A stretch of 64,000 nucleotides of DNA from Streptomyces sp. WM4235 (GCF_001279725.1 NZ_LGDE01000371.1:1-64000); one strand, 5' to 3'. Positions 46,251 to 58,173 are shown, counted from the stretch's first letter. The notes: generated from the sequence alone by a model not told the origin. Numbers and translations: made by a program.

Positions 46251-48266
46251 ATGGCCGACCCTTCCAGCTACCGCCCCAAGCCGGGGCAGATCCCCGACTC
46301 CCCGGGGGTCTACAAGTTCCGCGACGAGCACCGCCGGGTGATCTACGTCGGGAAGGCCAAAAGCCTGCGGCAACGCCTGGCCAGCTACTTCCAGGACGTC
46401 GCGAACCTGCACCCGCGCACCGCCACGATGGTCACGACCGCCGCCTCCGTCGAGTGGACCGTGGTGTCCACCGAGGTCGAGGCGCTCCAGCTGGAGTACT
46501 CCTGGATCAAGGAGTACGACCCCCGGTTCAACGTGAAGTACCGGGACGACAAGAGCTACCCCTCCCTCGCCGTCACCATGAACGAGGAGTACCCCCGGGT
46601 CCAGGTCATGCGCGGGCCCAAGAAGAAGGGCGTGCGCTACTTCGGCCCGTACGGGCACGCCTGGGCCATCCGCGAGACGGTCGACCTGATGCTGCGCGTC
46701 TTCCCCGTGCGCACCTGCTCCGCCGGAGTGTTCAAGCGATCCGCGCAGATCGGCCGCCCCTGCCTGCTCGGCTACATCGGCAAGTGCTCCGCGCCCTGCG
46801 TGGGCCGCGTCACCCCCGACGAGCACCGCGAACTGGCCGAGGACTTCTGCGACTTCATGGCCGGCCGCACCGGCACCTACCTCACCCGCCTCGAACAGCA
46901 GATGCACGAGGCCGCCGAGGACATGGAGTACGAGAAGGCCGCCCGGCTGCGCGACGACATGGGGGCCCTGCGCCGCGCCATGGAGAAGAACGCCGTCGTG
47001 CTCGCCGACGCCACCGACGCCGACCTCGTCGCCGTCGCGGAGGACGAGCTCGAAGCCGCCGTGCAGATCTTCCACGTACGCGGTGGCCGGGTCCGCGGCC
47101 AGCGCGGCTGGGTCACCGACAAGGTCGAGGCCGTCGACACCGCCGGCCTCGTCGAGCACGCGCTCCAGCAGCTGTACGGGGAGGAGAAGGGCGAGGCCGT
47201 CCCCAAGGAGGTGCTGGTCCCGGCGCTGCCCGAGGACACGGCGGCGCTGGCCGAGTGGCTGGCCGAGCGGCGCGGCTCCCAGGTGAGCCTGCGCATCCCG
47301 CAGCGCGGGGACAAGAAGGCCCTCATGGAGACCGTCCACCGCAACGCCGTGCAGTCCCTCGCCCTGCACAAGACCAAGCGCGCCGGCGACCTGACCACCC
47401 GCTCCCGGGCCCTGGAGGAGATCGCCGAGGCCCTGGAGCTGGACGGCGCTCCGCTGCGCATCGAGTGCTTCGACATCTCGCACCTCCAGGGTGACGACGT
47501 CGTGGCCTCGATGGTGGTCTTCGAGGACGGGCTCGCGCGCAAGAGCGAGTACCGGCGCTTCCAGATCAAATCGTTCGAGGGACAGGACGACGTCCGTTCC
47601 ATGCACGAGGTGGTCTCGCGGCGCTTCCGCCGCTACCTCCAGGAGAAGCTGAAGACGGGGGAGTGGTCCCCCGAGGACGCCGAGGACGGCGAGGTCCCGG
47701 CCGAGGACGACGGCAGGCCGAAGCGGTTCGCCTACCCGCCGCAGCTCGTGGTGGTCGACGGCGGGCAACCGCAGGTCGCCGCCGCCAAGCGGGCCCTGGA
47801 GGAGCTGGGCGTCGACGACGTCGCCGTGTGCGGCCTGGCCAAGCGGCTGGAGGAGGTGTGGCTGCCCGGCGAGGACGACCCCGTCGTGCTGCCCCGCACC
47901 AGCGAGGGCCTGTACCTGCTCCAGCGGGTCCGTGACGAAGCCCACCGGTTCGCCATCCAGTACCAGCGCAGCAAGCGCGGCAAGCGCCTGAAATCGAGCC
48001 CGTTGGACGACGTGCCCGGACTCGGCGAGAGCCGCAAACAAGCCCTCGTCAAGCACTTCGGTTCGGTGAAGAAGCTGAGACAGGCGACAATCGACCAGAT
48101 CTGCGAGGTCCCGGGCATAGGTCGCAAGACGGCCGAGACCGTGGCCGCGGCCCTCGCCCACGCGGTTCCCGCCGGTCCTGCCGTCAACACGGCGACAGGA
48201 GAGATCATGGAAGACGAGACCCCCGCGCCCGCGGGAGCATCGTCCGAACGGGGGACCGAGCAATGA
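46251..48266 (+). CDS. uvrC: excinuclease ABC subunit C
   Basis: UvrC makes both incisions of nucleotide excision repair. The 671-aa protein has an N-terminal GIY-YIG nuclease (about 13-90: [20 protein letters not shown]), a UVR motif that binds UvrB ([20 protein letters not shown]), an RNase H-like nuclease domain ([20 protein letters not shown]) and paired HhH motifs ([20 protein letters not shown] and [14 protein letters not shown]). It overlaps rapZ by 4 bp and heads an operon with rapZ, yvcK and whiA. Confidence 0.97.
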   Translation: MADPSSYRPKPGQIPDSPGVYKFRDEHRRVIYVGKAKSLRQRLASYFQDVANLHPRTATMVTTAASVEWTVVSTEVEALQLEYSWIKEYDPRFNVKYRDDKSYPSLAVTMNEEYPRVQVMRGPKKKGVRYFGPYGHAWAIRETVDLMLRVFPVRTCSAGVFKRSAQIGRPCLLGYIGKCSAPCVGRVTPDEHRELAEDFCDFMAGRTGTYLTRLEQQMHEAAEDMEYEKAARLRDDMGALRRAMEKNAVVLADATDADLVAVAEDELEAAVQIFHVRGGRVRGQRGWVTDKVEAVDTAGLVEHALQQLYGEEKGEAVPKEVLVPALPEDTAALAEWLAERRGSQVSLRIPQRGDKKALMETVHRNAVQSLALHKTKRAGDLTTRSRALEEIAEALELDGAPLRIECFDISHLQGDDVVASMVVFEDGLARKSEYRRFQIKSFEGQDDVRSMHEVVSRRFRRYLQEKLKTGEWSPEDAEDGEVPAEDDGRPKRFAYPPQLVVVDGGQPQVAAAKRALEELGVDDVAVCGLAKRLEEVWLPGEDDPVVLPRTSEGLYLLQRVRDEAHRFAIQYQRSKRGKRLKSSPLDDVPGLGESRKQALVKHFGSVKKLRQATIDQICEVPGIGRKTAETVAAALAHAVPAGPAVNTATGEIMEDETPAPAGASSERGTEQ

Positions 48267-49210
48267 CCGAGCACGAGACCACGCACGACCGAGACGGAGC
48301 ACAGGTGAGTACGGGCACGACAGTGGAGCCCGGCGAGGCCGCCGAGGCGGCCATCCCCGAGCTGGTGATCATCTCCGGGATGTCCGGAGCCGGCCGCAGC
48401 ACCGCGGCGAAGTGCCTGGAGGACCTCGGCTGGTTCGTCGTCGACAACCTCCCCCCGGCGCTGATCCCCACCATGGTGGAGCTCGGCGCCCGCTCGCAGG
48501 GCAACGTGGCGCGCATCGCCGTCGTCGTCGACGTCCGCGGCCGGCAGTTCTTCGACGCGCTCCGCGAGTCCCTGGCCGACCTCGAAGGCAAGGGCGTCAC
48601 CCGGCGCATCGTCTTCCTGGAGTCCTCCGACGACGCGCTGGTCCGCCGCTTCGAGTCGGTCCGCCGCCCGCACCCCCTCCAGGGCGACGGCCGCATCACC
48701 GACGGCATCGCCGCCGAGCGCGACCTGCTGCGCGAGCTGCGCGGCGACGCCGACCTGGTCATCGACACCTCCAGCCTGAACGTGCACGAACTGCGCGCCA
48801 AGATGGACGCCCAGTTCGCCGGCGACGAGGAGCCCGAGCTGCGGGCCACCGTCATGTCCTTCGGCTACAAGTACGGCCTCCCCGTCGACGCCGACCTCGT
48901 CGTCGACTGCCGTTTCATCCCCAACCCGCACTGGGTCCCGGAACTGCGCCCCTTCACCGGGCTCAACGAGGAGGTGTCGGGCTACGTCTTCAGCCAGCCC
49001 GGCGCCAAGGAGTTCCTCGACCGGTACACCGAGCTGCTCCAGCTCATCGCCACCGGCTACCGCCGCGAGGGCAAGCGCTACGTGACCATCGCGGTCGGCT
49101 GCACCGGCGGCAAGCACCGCAGCGTGGCCATGTCCGAGAAGCTCGCCGCCCGCCTCGCCTCCGAGGGAGTCGAGACCGTCGTAGTGCACCGGGACATGGG
49201 GCGCGAGTGA
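48263..49210 (+). CDS. rapZ: RapZ/YvcJ-family nucleotide-binding protein
   Basis: The 315-aa protein has Walker A GMSGAGRS (39-46; Arg in place of Lys is normal in this genus), [15 protein letters not shown], Walker B-like [15 protein letters not shown] and the conserved C-terminal [17 protein letters not shown] segment. In E. coli RapZ guides RNase E cleavage of the GlmZ small RNA; in Gram-positives the role is less clear. ATGA overlap with uvrC and GTGA overlap with yvcK show tight coupling. Confidence 0.94.
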   Translation: MTEHETTHDRDGAQVSTGTTVEPGEAAEAAIPELVIISGMSGAGRSTAAKCLEDLGWFVVDNLPPALIPTMVELGARSQGNVARIAVVVDVRGRQFFDALRESLADLEGKGVTRRIVFLESSDDALVRRFESVRRPHPLQGDGRITDGIAAERDLLRELRGDADLVIDTSSLNVHELRAKMDAQFAGDEEPELRATVMSFGYKYGLPVDADLVVDCRFIPNPHWVPELRPFTGLNEEVSGYVFSQPGAKEFLDRYTELLQLIATGYRREGKRYVTIAVGCTGGKHRSVAMSEKLAARLASEGVETVVVHRDMGRE

Positions 49211-50253
49211 CCGGACGGAGTCTGAGACTGCGCCGCCTGCGCCGTCTCACCCCCGGGCGGGGCGAGGACGGCGCCGGCCGTCGCCGCGGCGCCACGCCGA
49301 AGGTGGTCGCGCTCGGCGGCGGCCAGGGCCTGTCGGCCTCCCTCGCCGCCCTGCGACGGATCACCGGCGACCTCACCGCCGTGGTCACCGTCGCCGACGA
49401 CGGCGGCTCCAGCGGCCGGCTCCGGGAGGAGCTCGGCGTGCTGCCGCCCGGCGACCTGCGCAAGGCGCTGGCCGCGCTGTGCGGCGACGACGAATGGGGC
49501 CAGACCTGGGCCCGGGTCATCCAGCACCGGTTCCAGTCCCGCGGCGACCTGCACGAGCACGCCGTCGGCAACCTGCTGATCGTCGCCCTGTGGGAACAGC
49601 TCGGCGACCCCGTCCAGGCACTCGACCTGGTCGGCAAGCTGCTGGGCGCCCAGGGTCGGGTACTGCCGATGTCGGCGGTGCCCCTGGAACTCCAGGCGCT
49701 GGTCAAGGGGCACGATCCGGCCCGCCCGGACGACGTGGACACCGTCCGCGGGCAGGCCACCGTGGCCCTCACCCCGGGCGAGGTGCTCTCCGTACAGGTC
49801 GTGCCCGGCGACCCGCCGGCCGTGCCGGAGGCCGTCGCGGCCGTGCTCGACGCCGACTGGGTGGTGCTCGGACCGGGGTCGTGGTTCTCCTCCGTGATCC
49901 CGCACCTGCTGGTGCCCGAACTGCTCGACGCGCTCATCGAGACGAAGGCCCGAAGAGTCCTCTCGCTGAACCTCGCGCCGCAACCCGGGGAAACAGAGGG
50001 CTTCTCTCCGCAGCGTCATTTGGAGGTTTTGGCCCGACACGCCCCTAAACTCGCCCTGGACGTGGTGCTGGCCGACGAGGCCGCCGTGCCCGACCGCGAG
50101 TCCCTCTCCGATGCCGCGAAACGGTTCGGTGCCGCGGTCGAGCTGGCGCCGGTTGCCAGGCAGGACGGCTCTCCGAAGCACGACCCGGAGCTGCTGGCCG
50201 CCGCGTACGACCGTATTTTTCGGATGCATGGAAGGATCGGCCCATGGCGATGA
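49207..50253 (+). CDS. yvcK: YvcK/CofD-family gluconeogenesis factor
   Basis: GTG 49207 overlaps the rapZ stop. The 348-aa protein begins with an Arg-rich stretch, then [20 protein letters not shown] and [20 protein letters not shown], the UDP-sugar-binding motifs of the YvcK family, followed by [14 protein letters not shown] and [20 protein letters not shown]. YvcK proteins bind UDP-GlcNAc and link carbon state to cell-wall synthesis (CuvA in mycobacteria). Its end overlaps whiA by 10 bp. Confidence 0.94.
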   Translation: MTGRSLRLRRLRRLTPGRGEDGAGRRRGATPKVVALGGGQGLSASLAALRRITGDLTAVVTVADDGGSSGRLREELGVLPPGDLRKALAALCGDDEWGQTWARVIQHRFQSRGDLHEHAVGNLLIVALWEQLGDPVQALDLVGKLLGAQGRVLPMSAVPLELQALVKGHDPARPDDVDTVRGQATVALTPGEVLSVQVVPGDPPAVPEAVAAVLDADWVVLGPGSWFSSVIPHLLVPELLDALIETKARRVLSLNLAPQPGETEGFSPQRHLEVLARHAPKLALDVVLADEAAVPDRESLSDAAKRFGAAVELAPVARQDGSPKHDPELLAAAYDRIFRMHGRIGPWR

Positions 50254-51239
50254 CGCCTGCGGTGAAGGACGAGATCTCTCGCCTGCCCGTCACCCGGACC
50301 TGCTGCAGGAAGGCCGAGGTCTCGGCGATCCTCCGGTTCGCCGGTGGCCTGCACCTGGTGAGCGGCCGCATCGTCATCGAGGCGGAGCTGGACACGGGGG
50401 TCGCCGCCCGGAGACTGCGCAAGGACATCCTGGAGATCTTCGGCCATTCCTCGGACCTCGTCGTGATGGCTCCCGGCGGACTGCGCCGCGGCAGCCGCTT
50501 CGTCGTGCGCGTCGTCGCCGGCGGGGACCAGCTGGCACGCCAGACGGGCCTCGTGGACGGCCGGGGGCGCCCCATCCGGGGCCTCCCGCCCCAGGTGGTC
50601 TCCGGGGCCACCTGCGACGCGGAGGCGGCCTGGCGCGGTGCCTTCCTGGCCCACGGCTCCCTCACCGAGCCGGGTCGGTCGTCCTCCCTGGAGGTCACCT
50701 GCCCCGGTCCCGAGGCCGCCCTGGCCCTGGTGGGCGCCGCCCGCAGGCTCTCCATCGCCGCCAAGGCGCGCGAGGTCCGCGGTGTCGACCGGGTCGTCGT
50801 CCGCGACGGCGACGCGATCGGTGCCCTGCTCACCCGACTGGGCGCGCACGACTCGGTACTGGCCTGGGAGGAGCGGCGGATGCGGCGCGAGGTCCGCGCC
50901 ACCGCCAACCGCCTGGCCAACTTCGACGACGCCAACCTGCGCCGCTCCGCCCGCGCCGCGGTGGCCGCCGGAGCCCGGGTGCAGCGCGCGCTGGAGATCC
51001 TCGGCGAGGAGGTCCCCGAGCACCTCGCGGCCGCCGGCCGGCTGCGCATGGAGCACAAGCAGGCCTCCCTGGAGGAGCTGGGCGCGCTCGCCGACCCGCC
51101 CTTGACCAAGGACGCGGTCGCCGGCCGGATCCGTCGCCTGCTGGCGATGGCCGACAAGCGTGCCCAGGACCTGGGCATCCCGGGCACCGAGTCGAACCTC
51201 GACCTCAGTGAGGAACTGGCCGACAACATGGCCGGCTGA
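50244..51239 (+). CDS. whiA: sporulation regulator WhiA
   Basis: The 331-aa protein starts at ATG 50244 or 50250. It has the WhiA N-terminal region ([20 protein letters not shown]), a LAGLIDADG-like fold ([20 protein letters not shown]) and a C-terminal HTH ([31 protein letters not shown]). WhiA works with WhiB to halt aerial growth and start septation in Streptomyces. It ends the uvrC operon; a terminator at 51276-51306 follows. Known whiA genes also have an internal developmental promoter, not identified here. Confidence 0.97.
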   Translation: MAMTPAVKDEISRLPVTRTCCRKAEVSAILRFAGGLHLVSGRIVIEAELDTGVAARRLRKDILEIFGHSSDLVVMAPGGLRRGSRFVVRVVAGGDQLARQTGLVDGRGRPIRGLPPQVVSGATCDAEAAWRGAFLAHGSLTEPGRSSSLEVTCPGPEAALALVGAARRLSIAAKAREVRGVDRVVVRDGDAIGALLTRLGAHDSVLAWEERRMRREVRATANRLANFDDANLRRSARAAVAAGARVQRALEILGEEVPEHLAAAGRLRMEHKQASLEELGALADPPLTKDAVAGRIRRLLAMADKRAQDLGIPGTESNLDLSEELADNMAG

Positions 51240-51275
51240 CCCTCGCGACGACGCGAGAACCCACCGTGGTCCCCG

Positions 51276-51306
51276 GGTGCCCGCACGAGTGAATCGTGCG
51301 GGCACC
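51276..51306 (+). terminator. terminator of the uvrC-whiA operon
   Basis: GGTGCCCGCACGA (51276-51288) pairs perfectly with TCGTGCGGGCACC (51294-51306) around GTGAA, followed by TTT, 37 bp after the whiA stop. Confidence 0.9.
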
Positions 51307-51393
51307 TTTCGGCACGCCCCATTGACATGCGCATGGGCGGTCGTGAGCCTGTCGTCCGAACGCTTTCGTGGCAGACGACGCCCAGGGGGGCAC

Positions 51394-54357
51394 ATGAGGC
51401 ACCGCGCGAGATCGATCCTCGCCGCAAGCGCACTCGTCTTCGGAACCACACTGGCCGCACTACCCGTCGCGGCCCAGGCGCAGCCCACCGCGGAGGACGG
51501 ATCCGCCGCCTCCGACGAGGTGCGGGTCTACGACGCGGACATCACCCGCGAACAGGTGCCGCTCGTCCTCGCCGCCGGCCAGGACGCCCACGAGCTCACC
51601 GAACGGGCCCCCGAGCACGGGACCGCCAAGGTCGAGCTGTTCCTGACCGCCGGCCAGGCGAAGGAACTCGCGGCCCGCGGCGTGAAGCCGGTCGAACGCA
51701 GGACCGCCGCCGGCGCGACGGCCCGCGCGAAGGCCGCCGGCGACGGGGTGTTCCGCCCGTACAGCGGCAAGGGGGGCCTCCAGGAGGAGATCCTGCGCAC
51801 CGCGCGGGAGAACCCGGCGCTCACCAAGGTCGTCTCCATCGGCAAGACCGTCCAGGGCAAGGACATCCTCGCCCTCAAGGTCACCAAGAACGCCAAGAAG
51901 GCCAAGGACGGCGACAAGCCCGCCGTCCTGTACATGTCGAACCAGCACGCCCGCGAGTGGATCACCCCCGAGATGACCCGGCGGCTGATGCACCAGACCC
52001 TCGACGGCTACGGCAAGGACGCCCGGATCACCAGGCTGGTCGACTCCACCGAGCTGTGGTTCCTGCTCTCCGCCAACCCGGACGGCTACGACCACACCTT
52101 CACCGCCGACTCCGCCCGCCTGTGGCGCAAGAACCTGCGCGACAACAACGGAGACGGAAAGATCACGGCCGGCGACGGCGTCGACCTCAACCGCAACTTC
52201 GCCTACAAGTGGGGCTACGACAACGAGGGTTCCTCGCCGAACCAGGCGAGCGAGACCTACCGCGGCCCCAAGGCCGGCTCCGAGCCCGAGACCGCGGCGC
52301 TCGACCGGTTCGAGAAGCGCATCGGCTTCGAGTACGCCATCAACTACCACTCCGCGTCCGAACTGCTCCTCTACGGAGTCGGCTGGCAGGTGGCCACCCC
52401 GACGCCCGACGACGTCGCGTACAAGGCGCTCGCCGGGACCCCCGAGAACCCGGCCGTCCCCGGCTACTACCCGCAGCTCTCCTCCGAGCTGTACACCACG
52501 AACGGCGAGGCCGACGGACACGCCGCCAACGCCAACGGCGTCATGATGTTCACGCCGGAGATGACCACCTGCCAGACGGCCTCCGCGAGCGACCCGAACG
52601 ACCGGTGGAAGCCCGAGGACTGCGCCTCCGGATTCAACTTCCCCGATGACGAGAAGCTGATCCAGGCCGAGTTCGCCAAGAACGTTCCCTTCGCGCTCGC
52701 CGTCGGCGAGAGCGCCGCACGCCCGGACCAGCCGGCGTCCTCCGTCGGCCTGAAGGCCGCCGACTTCACCGTGGACCCGTTCACCACCTCCTACGGAGCC
52801 CGCGGCGAGGACCAGACGGTCGCCGTCACCGCCCGCAAGGCGCTCAAGGACAAGGAACTCAACTTCCGGATCAACGGCGGTCGCACCCACGACGAGGACC
52901 TCAAGGCCTGGAAGGGCGGCGAGACCTACGGCGGCGAGGACAACAACTGGTTCGACGAGTACCGGGCGAAGGTCGACGGCGCCAGGCCCGGCGACAAGGT
53001 CGAGGTCTGGTTCACCGGCCGCGACCGCTCCGGCAAGCGGGTCTCCAGCGAGCACTTCACGTACACCGTGGCCGAGCGGCCCCGGGCGGACGTCCTGGTG
53101 ATCGCCGAGGAGGGCGCCCCGGCACAGCACGCGCGGACGTACGTCGACGCGCTGCGCGCCAACGGGCGCTCCGCCGCCGTCTGGGACGTCGCCGTCCAGG
53201 GCGCCCCGCACCCCCTCGGAGTCCTCTCGCACTTCCGCACGGCCGTCCACTACACGGGGGCCAAGGGCCCCGGCGGTGACACCCAGCTGGCGATCCGCGA
53301 CTTCCTCAACGAGGGCGGCAAGCTGATCGAGGCCGGCGAACTGGCCGGCGGCAACGCCCAGGTCGGCCCCGCCGTCACCAACGACTTCAGCCAGTACTGG
53401 CTCGGCGCCTACGGCCGGGCCGGCGTGAGCGCCCCCACCGGCTTCACCGGGGCCGGCGGCCTCGCCGGAGCCGCGGGCGGACTCGGGGACGCGGCGGGCA
53501 ACCCGCTGAACGCGCCCGGCTCCTACACCGTCACCTCGGACACCCTGCCGGCCGCGCAGTTCCCGCGGTTCAAGAGCGCCCAGGCGGGCCAGTACGCCGG
53601 GGTCGTCAACCCGTACGCCCCCCACGCCGGCGCCGGCATGGCCTCGGCCCTGCACACGGACGACGACTGGAAGCGGCTGACCCGGACCGTGGACCTCACC
53701 AAGGTCTCCGCCGCCGACAAGCCGGCCCTGCGGATGGCCCTGAACTGGAACACCGAGGAGGGCTACGACCACGCCGCCCTGGAGGCCCGCACGGCCGGCG
53801 GGGAAGACTGGACGACCCTGCCCGAGGCGAGCGGTCTGACCAGCGCCGAGGTCCCGACCGAGTGCGAGGGCGGGTTCCTGCTGAACGGCCACCCGTTCCT
53901 GCGCCACTACCTGACGCTCGACGGCGGCGGCTGCGCCCCGCAGGGCACCAGCGGGGCGTGGAACAGCTTCACCGGATCCTCCGGCGGCTGGAAGCAGGTC
54001 TCCTTCGACCTGAGCGCGTACGCCGGCAAGACCGTCGAGGTCTCGCTGTCGTACGTCACCGACCCGGGATCGGGCGGCCGCGGCGTCTTCGCGGACGAGG
54101 CGCGGCTGAACGTGGCCGGAGCGGACCAGGCCGTCGAGGGCTTCGAGACCTCGCTGGGCGCCTGGAGCGCCGGGCCCGCACCTGCCGGAAGTCCCGACGT
54201 TCCGGGCGATTGGTCCCGGTCCGGGGAGCTGTTCAAGTCTTACGCGGCGGTGACTACGCGTGACACCGTACTGGTCGGTTTCGGCCTGGAACACCTGCCG
54301 ACCGCGAAGGACCGAGCCGTACTCGTCGGTAAGGCGCTCCGTTCACTGAACCACTGA
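51394..54357 (+). CDS. secreted M14 zinc carboxypeptidase with C-terminal extension
   Basis: ATG 51394 follows CAGGGGGG. The 987-aa protein has a signal peptide (cleavage near AQA-QP, about residue 29). The M14 catalytic domain (about 125-460) has zinc ligands in HAREW (His, Glu) and NYHS (His), the substrate-site LNRNF, and the catalytic Glu in MMFTPEMTT. The rest (about 465-987) is a long beta-rich region with an immune-inhibitor-A-like segment (TRTVDLTKVSAADKPALRMA, YDHAALEARTAGGEDWTTLP). It removes C-terminal residues from extracellular peptides. Confidence 0.92.
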   Translation: MRHRARSILAASALVFGTTLAALPVAAQAQPTAEDGSAASDEVRVYDADITREQVPLVLAAGQDAHELTERAPEHGTAKVELFLTAGQAKELAARGVKPVERRTAAGATARAKAAGDGVFRPYSGKGGLQEEILRTARENPALTKVVSIGKTVQGKDILALKVTKNAKKAKDGDKPAVLYMSNQHAREWITPEMTRRLMHQTLDGYGKDARITRLVDSTELWFLLSANPDGYDHTFTADSARLWRKNLRDNNGDGKITAGDGVDLNRNFAYKWGYDNEGSSPNQASETYRGPKAGSEPETAALDRFEKRIGFEYAINYHSASELLLYGVGWQVATPTPDDVAYKALAGTPENPAVPGYYPQLSSELYTTNGEADGHAANANGVMMFTPEMTTCQTASASDPNDRWKPEDCASGFNFPDDEKLIQAEFAKNVPFALAVGESAARPDQPASSVGLKAADFTVDPFTTSYGARGEDQTVAVTARKALKDKELNFRINGGRTHDEDLKAWKGGETYGGEDNNWFDEYRAKVDGARPGDKVEVWFTGRDRSGKRVSSEHFTYTVAERPRADVLVIAEEGAPAQHARTYVDALRANGRSAAVWDVAVQGAPHPLGVLSHFRTAVHYTGAKGPGGDTQLAIRDFLNEGGKLIEAGELAGGNAQVGPAVTNDFSQYWLGAYGRAGVSAPTGFTGAGGLAGAAGGLGDAAGNPLNAPGSYTVTSDTLPAAQFPRFKSAQAGQYAGVVNPYAPHAGAGMASALHTDDDWKRLTRTVDLTKVSAADKPALRMALNWNTEEGYDHAALEARTAGGEDWTTLPEASGLTSAEVPTECEGGFLLNGHPFLRHYLTLDGGGCAPQGTSGAWNSFTGSSGGWKQVSFDLSAYAGKTVEVSLSYVTDPGSGGRGVFADEARLNVAGADQAVEGFETSLGAWSAGPAPAGSPDVPGDWSRSGELFKSYAAVTTRDTVLVGFGLEHLPTAKDRAVLVGKALRSLNH

Positions 54358-54405
54358 GCCGCACCCCTCCCGCCGCTCACTTTGAGTGACGGGGGCCAAG
54401 GTCCC

Positions 54406-54442
54406 GGAGGTCCCGCGCCGGCGCTTGCGGCGCAGGACCTCC
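54406..54442 (+). terminator. terminator after the carboxypeptidase gene
   Basis: GGAGGTCC (54406-54413) pairs with GGACCTCC (54435-54442), enclosing GCGCCG (54415-54420) paired with CGGCGC (54428-54433). Confidence 0.72.
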
Positions 54443-54477
54443 CTGGCGGACAAGGGTGTGTCAGTCCCCGGCCGATG

Positions 54478-54506
54478 TCACTCCCAAGCTCACGGAGAGG
54501 TAGGGT
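54478..54506 (+). promoter_or_regulatory. putative promoter of the gap operon
   Basis: TAGGGT at 54501-54506 is a good -10. The best-spaced -35 is TCACTC at 54478-54483 (17 bp), which is weak. The leader would be about 65 nt. Confidence 0.45.
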
Positions 54507-54511
54507 CGTAA

Positions 54512-55582
<1,071 letters not shown>

Positions 55583-55600
55583 GGGTCATCAAGGTTTCAG

Positions 55601-55672
55601 GGCAAGGCACCACGATGTAGGCACAGGGCTCGGGCAGCGCGATGAAGCGCTGTGCGGGCCCTGTGGCTTGCC
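55601..55672 (+). promoter_or_regulatory. nested hairpin between gap and pgk
   Basis: Three stems stack: GGCAAG (55601-55606) with CTTGCC (55667-55672), CACAGGGC (55622-55629) with GCCCTGTG (55658-55665), and CAGCGC (55635-55640) with GCGCTG (55647-55652). It could attenuate transcription, stabilise the processed gap mRNA, or both. Confidence 0.6.
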
Positions 55673-55733
55673 TCGTCCCTCTCGCCCCGCACGGGCACAA
55701 GGCCCTGCGTGGGGAAAAGGAGCAGAAAGAAAC

Positions 55734-56945
55734 ATGAAGACGATCGACGAACTTCTCGCCGAGGGCGTCTCCGGCAAGCGGGTCTTCGTCCGGGCCGACC
55801 TCAACGTGCCGCTGGCCGAAGGCAAGATCACCGACGACGGCCGCATCCGCGCCGTCCAGCCGACCATCGCGAAGCTCGCCGAAGCCGGCGCCCGCGTGGT
55901 CGTGGCCTCACACCTGGGCCGCCCCAAGGGCGCCCCGGACCCGGCCTTCTCGCTGGCCCCGGCCGCGGTCCGCCTCGGCGAACTGCTCGGCAAGAACGTC
56001 GCGTTCGCCACGGACACCGTCGGCGCCTCCGCCAAGGAGACCGTCGCGGCGCTCGCCGACGGCGAGGTCGCCCTCATCGAGAACCTGCGCTTCAACGCCG
56101 GCGAGACCTCGAAGGACGACGCCGAGCGCGGCGCCTTCGCGGACCGGCTCGCCGAACTCGCCGACGTCTACGTCGGCGACGGCTTCGGCGCCGTGCACCG
56201 CAAGCACGCCTCGGTCTTCGACCTCCCCGCGCGCCTGCCGCACGCGGTCGGCTACCTCATCGCCGCCGAGATCGACGTCTTGAAGAAGCTGACCGCCGAG
56301 GTCAAGCGTCCGTACGTGGTCATCCTCGGCGGCGCCAAGGTCTCCGACAAGCTCGCCGTCATCGACGAGCTGCTCGGCAAGGCCGACCGCCTCCTCATCG
56401 GCGGCGGCATGGCCTACACCTTCCTCCACGCCAAGGGTTACGAGGTCGGCATCTCCCTGCTCCAGAAGGACCAGGTGGACGTCGTCAAGGAGTACATGGA
56501 GCGCGCCGAGGCCAACGGCGTGGAGCTGGTCCTCCCCGTCGACATCCTCGCCTCCACGGACTTCCCCGACCTCAAGGGCAAGACCCCCGCGGAGTTCATC
56601 ACCGTCGACGCGGACAAGATCCCCGCCGACAAGGAGGGTCTGGACATCGGTCCCAAGACCCGCGAGCTGTACGCGTCGAAGATCGCCGACGCGGAGACCG
56701 TCTTCTGGAACGGTCCCGTGGGCGTCTTCGAGCACCCCGACTACGCCGGCGGCACCCGCGCCATCGCGCAGGCCCTCGTCGACAGCGACGCGTTCACCGT
56801 GGTCGGGGGCGGGGACTCCGCCGCCGCCGTGCGCACGCTCGGCTTCGACGAGAACGCTTTCGGCCACATCTCGACCGGTGGCGGCGCCTCCCTCGAATAC
56901 CTCGAGGGCAAGACGCTCCCCGGCATCGCCGCACTGGAGGTCTGA
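55734..56945 (+). CDS. pgk: phosphoglycerate kinase
   Basis: Pgk transfers phosphate from 1,3-bisphosphoglycerate to ADP. ATG 55734 follows AAGGAG at 55717-55722. The 403-aa protein shows RVFVRADLNVPLAEGKITDD, VASHLGRPKGAPDP, ENLRFNAGETS, the YVVILGGAKVSDKLAVID segment and the C-terminal nucleotide site FWNGPVGVFEH and VVGGGDSAAAVR. It is followed by tpiA with 6 bp between. Confidence 0.97.
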   Translation: MKTIDELLAEGVSGKRVFVRADLNVPLAEGKITDDGRIRAVQPTIAKLAEAGARVVVASHLGRPKGAPDPAFSLAPAAVRLGELLGKNVAFATDTVGASAKETVAALADGEVALIENLRFNAGETSKDDAERGAFADRLAELADVYVGDGFGAVHRKHASVFDLPARLPHAVGYLIAAEIDVLKKLTAEVKRPYVVILGGAKVSDKLAVIDELLGKADRLLIGGGMAYTFLHAKGYEVGISLLQKDQVDVVKEYMERAEANGVELVLPVDILASTDFPDLKGKTPAEFITVDADKIPADKEGLDIGPKTRELYASKIADAETVFWNGPVGVFEHPDYAGGTRAIAQALVDSDAFTVVGGGDSAAAVRTLGFDENAFGHISTGGGASLEYLEGKTLPGIAALEV

Positions 56946-56951
56946 ACCAAA

Positions 56952-57728
56952 GTGACTTCGCGTACCCCGCTGATGGCGGGCAACTGGAAGATGAACCTCA
57001 ACCACCTCGAGGCCATCGCGCACGTCCAGAAGCTCGCGTTCGCCCTGGCCGACAAGGACTACGACGCCGTCGAGGTCGCGGTGCTGCCGCCCTTCGTCGA
57101 CCTGCGTTCGGTCCAGACCCTGGTCGACGGCGACAAGCTGAAGATCAAGTACGGCGCCCAGGACATCTCGGCGCACGACTCCGGTGCCTACACCGGCGAG
57201 ATCTCCGGCCCCATGCTCTCGAAGCTGAAGTGCGCGTTCGTGGCCGTCGGCCACAGCGAGCGCCGCCAGTACCACGGCGAGAACGACGAGATCTGCAACG
57301 CCAAGGTCAAGGCCGCCTTCAAGCACGGGATCACGCCGATCCTCTGCGTCGGCGAGGGCCTCGACGTCCGCAAGGCCGGCGAGCAGGTCCCGCACACGCT
57401 GGCCCAGGTCGACGGCGGACTGAAGGACGTACCGGCCGAGCAGGTCGAGTCCATCGTCATCGCGTACGAGCCCGTCTGGGCGATCGGCACCGGAGAGGTC
57501 GCCACCCCCGAGGACGCGCAGGAAGTCTGCGGGGCGATCCGCGGCCGTCTCGCCGAGCTGTACTCCCAGGAGCTGGCCGACAAGGTCCGCATCCAGTACG
57601 GCGGCTCGGTGAAGTCCGGCAACATCGCCGCGATCATGGCGCAGCCCGACGTCGACGGCGCGCTCATCGGCGGCGCCGCGCTGGACGTGGACGAGTTCGT
57701 CAAGATCGTCCGGTTCCGCGACCAGTGA
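56952..57728 (+). CDS. tpiA: triose-phosphate isomerase
   Basis: TpiA interconverts dihydroxyacetone phosphate and glyceraldehyde 3-phosphate. The 258-aa protein has AGNWKMN (Lys of the active site, about residue 13), VGHSERRQY (His about 99) and [15 protein letters not shown] (catalytic Glu). GTG 56952 uses the GGAGG that overlaps the end of pgk, so translation is coupled. Confidence 0.97.
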   Translation: MTSRTPLMAGNWKMNLNHLEAIAHVQKLAFALADKDYDAVEVAVLPPFVDLRSVQTLVDGDKLKIKYGAQDISAHDSGAYTGEISGPMLSKLKCAFVAVGHSERRQYHGENDEICNAKVKAAFKHGITPILCVGEGLDVRKAGEQVPHTLAQVDGGLKDVPAEQVESIVIAYEPVWAIGTGEVATPEDAQEVCGAIRGRLAELYSQELADKVRIQYGGSVKSGNIAAIMAQPDVDGALIGGAALDVDEFVKIVRFRDQ

Positions 57729-57780
57729 CCTGTGTGAATATCGCAGCGAGTATGCGGTAGGGCGGATCCGTCGTACCCTT

Positions 57781-57821
57781 GCGGGGGCCAGGAGGCTGAA
57801 CCACCAGCCACTGGCCCCCGC
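57781..57821 (+). terminator. hairpin between tpiA and secG
   Basis: GCGGGGGCCAG (57781-57791) pairs with CTGGCCCCCGC (57811-57821), with an inner GGCT/AGCC pairing. It lies 50 bp after tpiA and 36 bp before secG. It may be a partial terminator or belong to the secG leader. Confidence 0.65.
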
Positions 57822-57857
57822 GCACATCCCGGAAAAGCCAGAAAGTAGGAATCAGCC

Positions 57858-58094
57858 GTGATTATGGGGTTCTCGATCGCCCTGATCGTCTTCAGCGCCC
57901 TGCTGATGCTGCTCGTGCTGATGCACAAGGGCAAGGGCGGCGGCCTTTCCGACATGTTCGGCGGCGGCATGCAGTCGTCGGTCGGCGGTTCCTCGGTCGC
58001 CGAGCGCAACCTGGACCGGATCACCGTCGTGATCGGTCTGCTCTGGTTCGCCTGCATCGTGGCGCTCGGCCTGATGATGAAGTCGACCGGCTGA
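57858..58094 (+). CDS. secG: preprotein translocase subunit SecG
   Basis: The 78-aa protein has two membrane helices (about 3-23 and 53-74) around the conserved LMHKGKGGGLSDMFGGG loop of SecG, the small accessory subunit of the SecYEG channel. GTG 57858 or ATG 57864 is the start. Its position after tpiA is the common actinobacterial order. Confidence 0.95.
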   Translation: MIMGFSIALIVFSALLMLLVLMHKGKGGGLSDMFGGGMQSSVGGSSVAERNLDRITVVIGLLWFACIVALGLMMKSTG

Positions 58095-58173
58095 CCGTTC
58101 CGGCCATTCCGGCGGTCCGGCGGGCTCTCCCCGGCCTATCATGGGCCTTTGCGGGGGCGGTCCTTCCAGTTCC

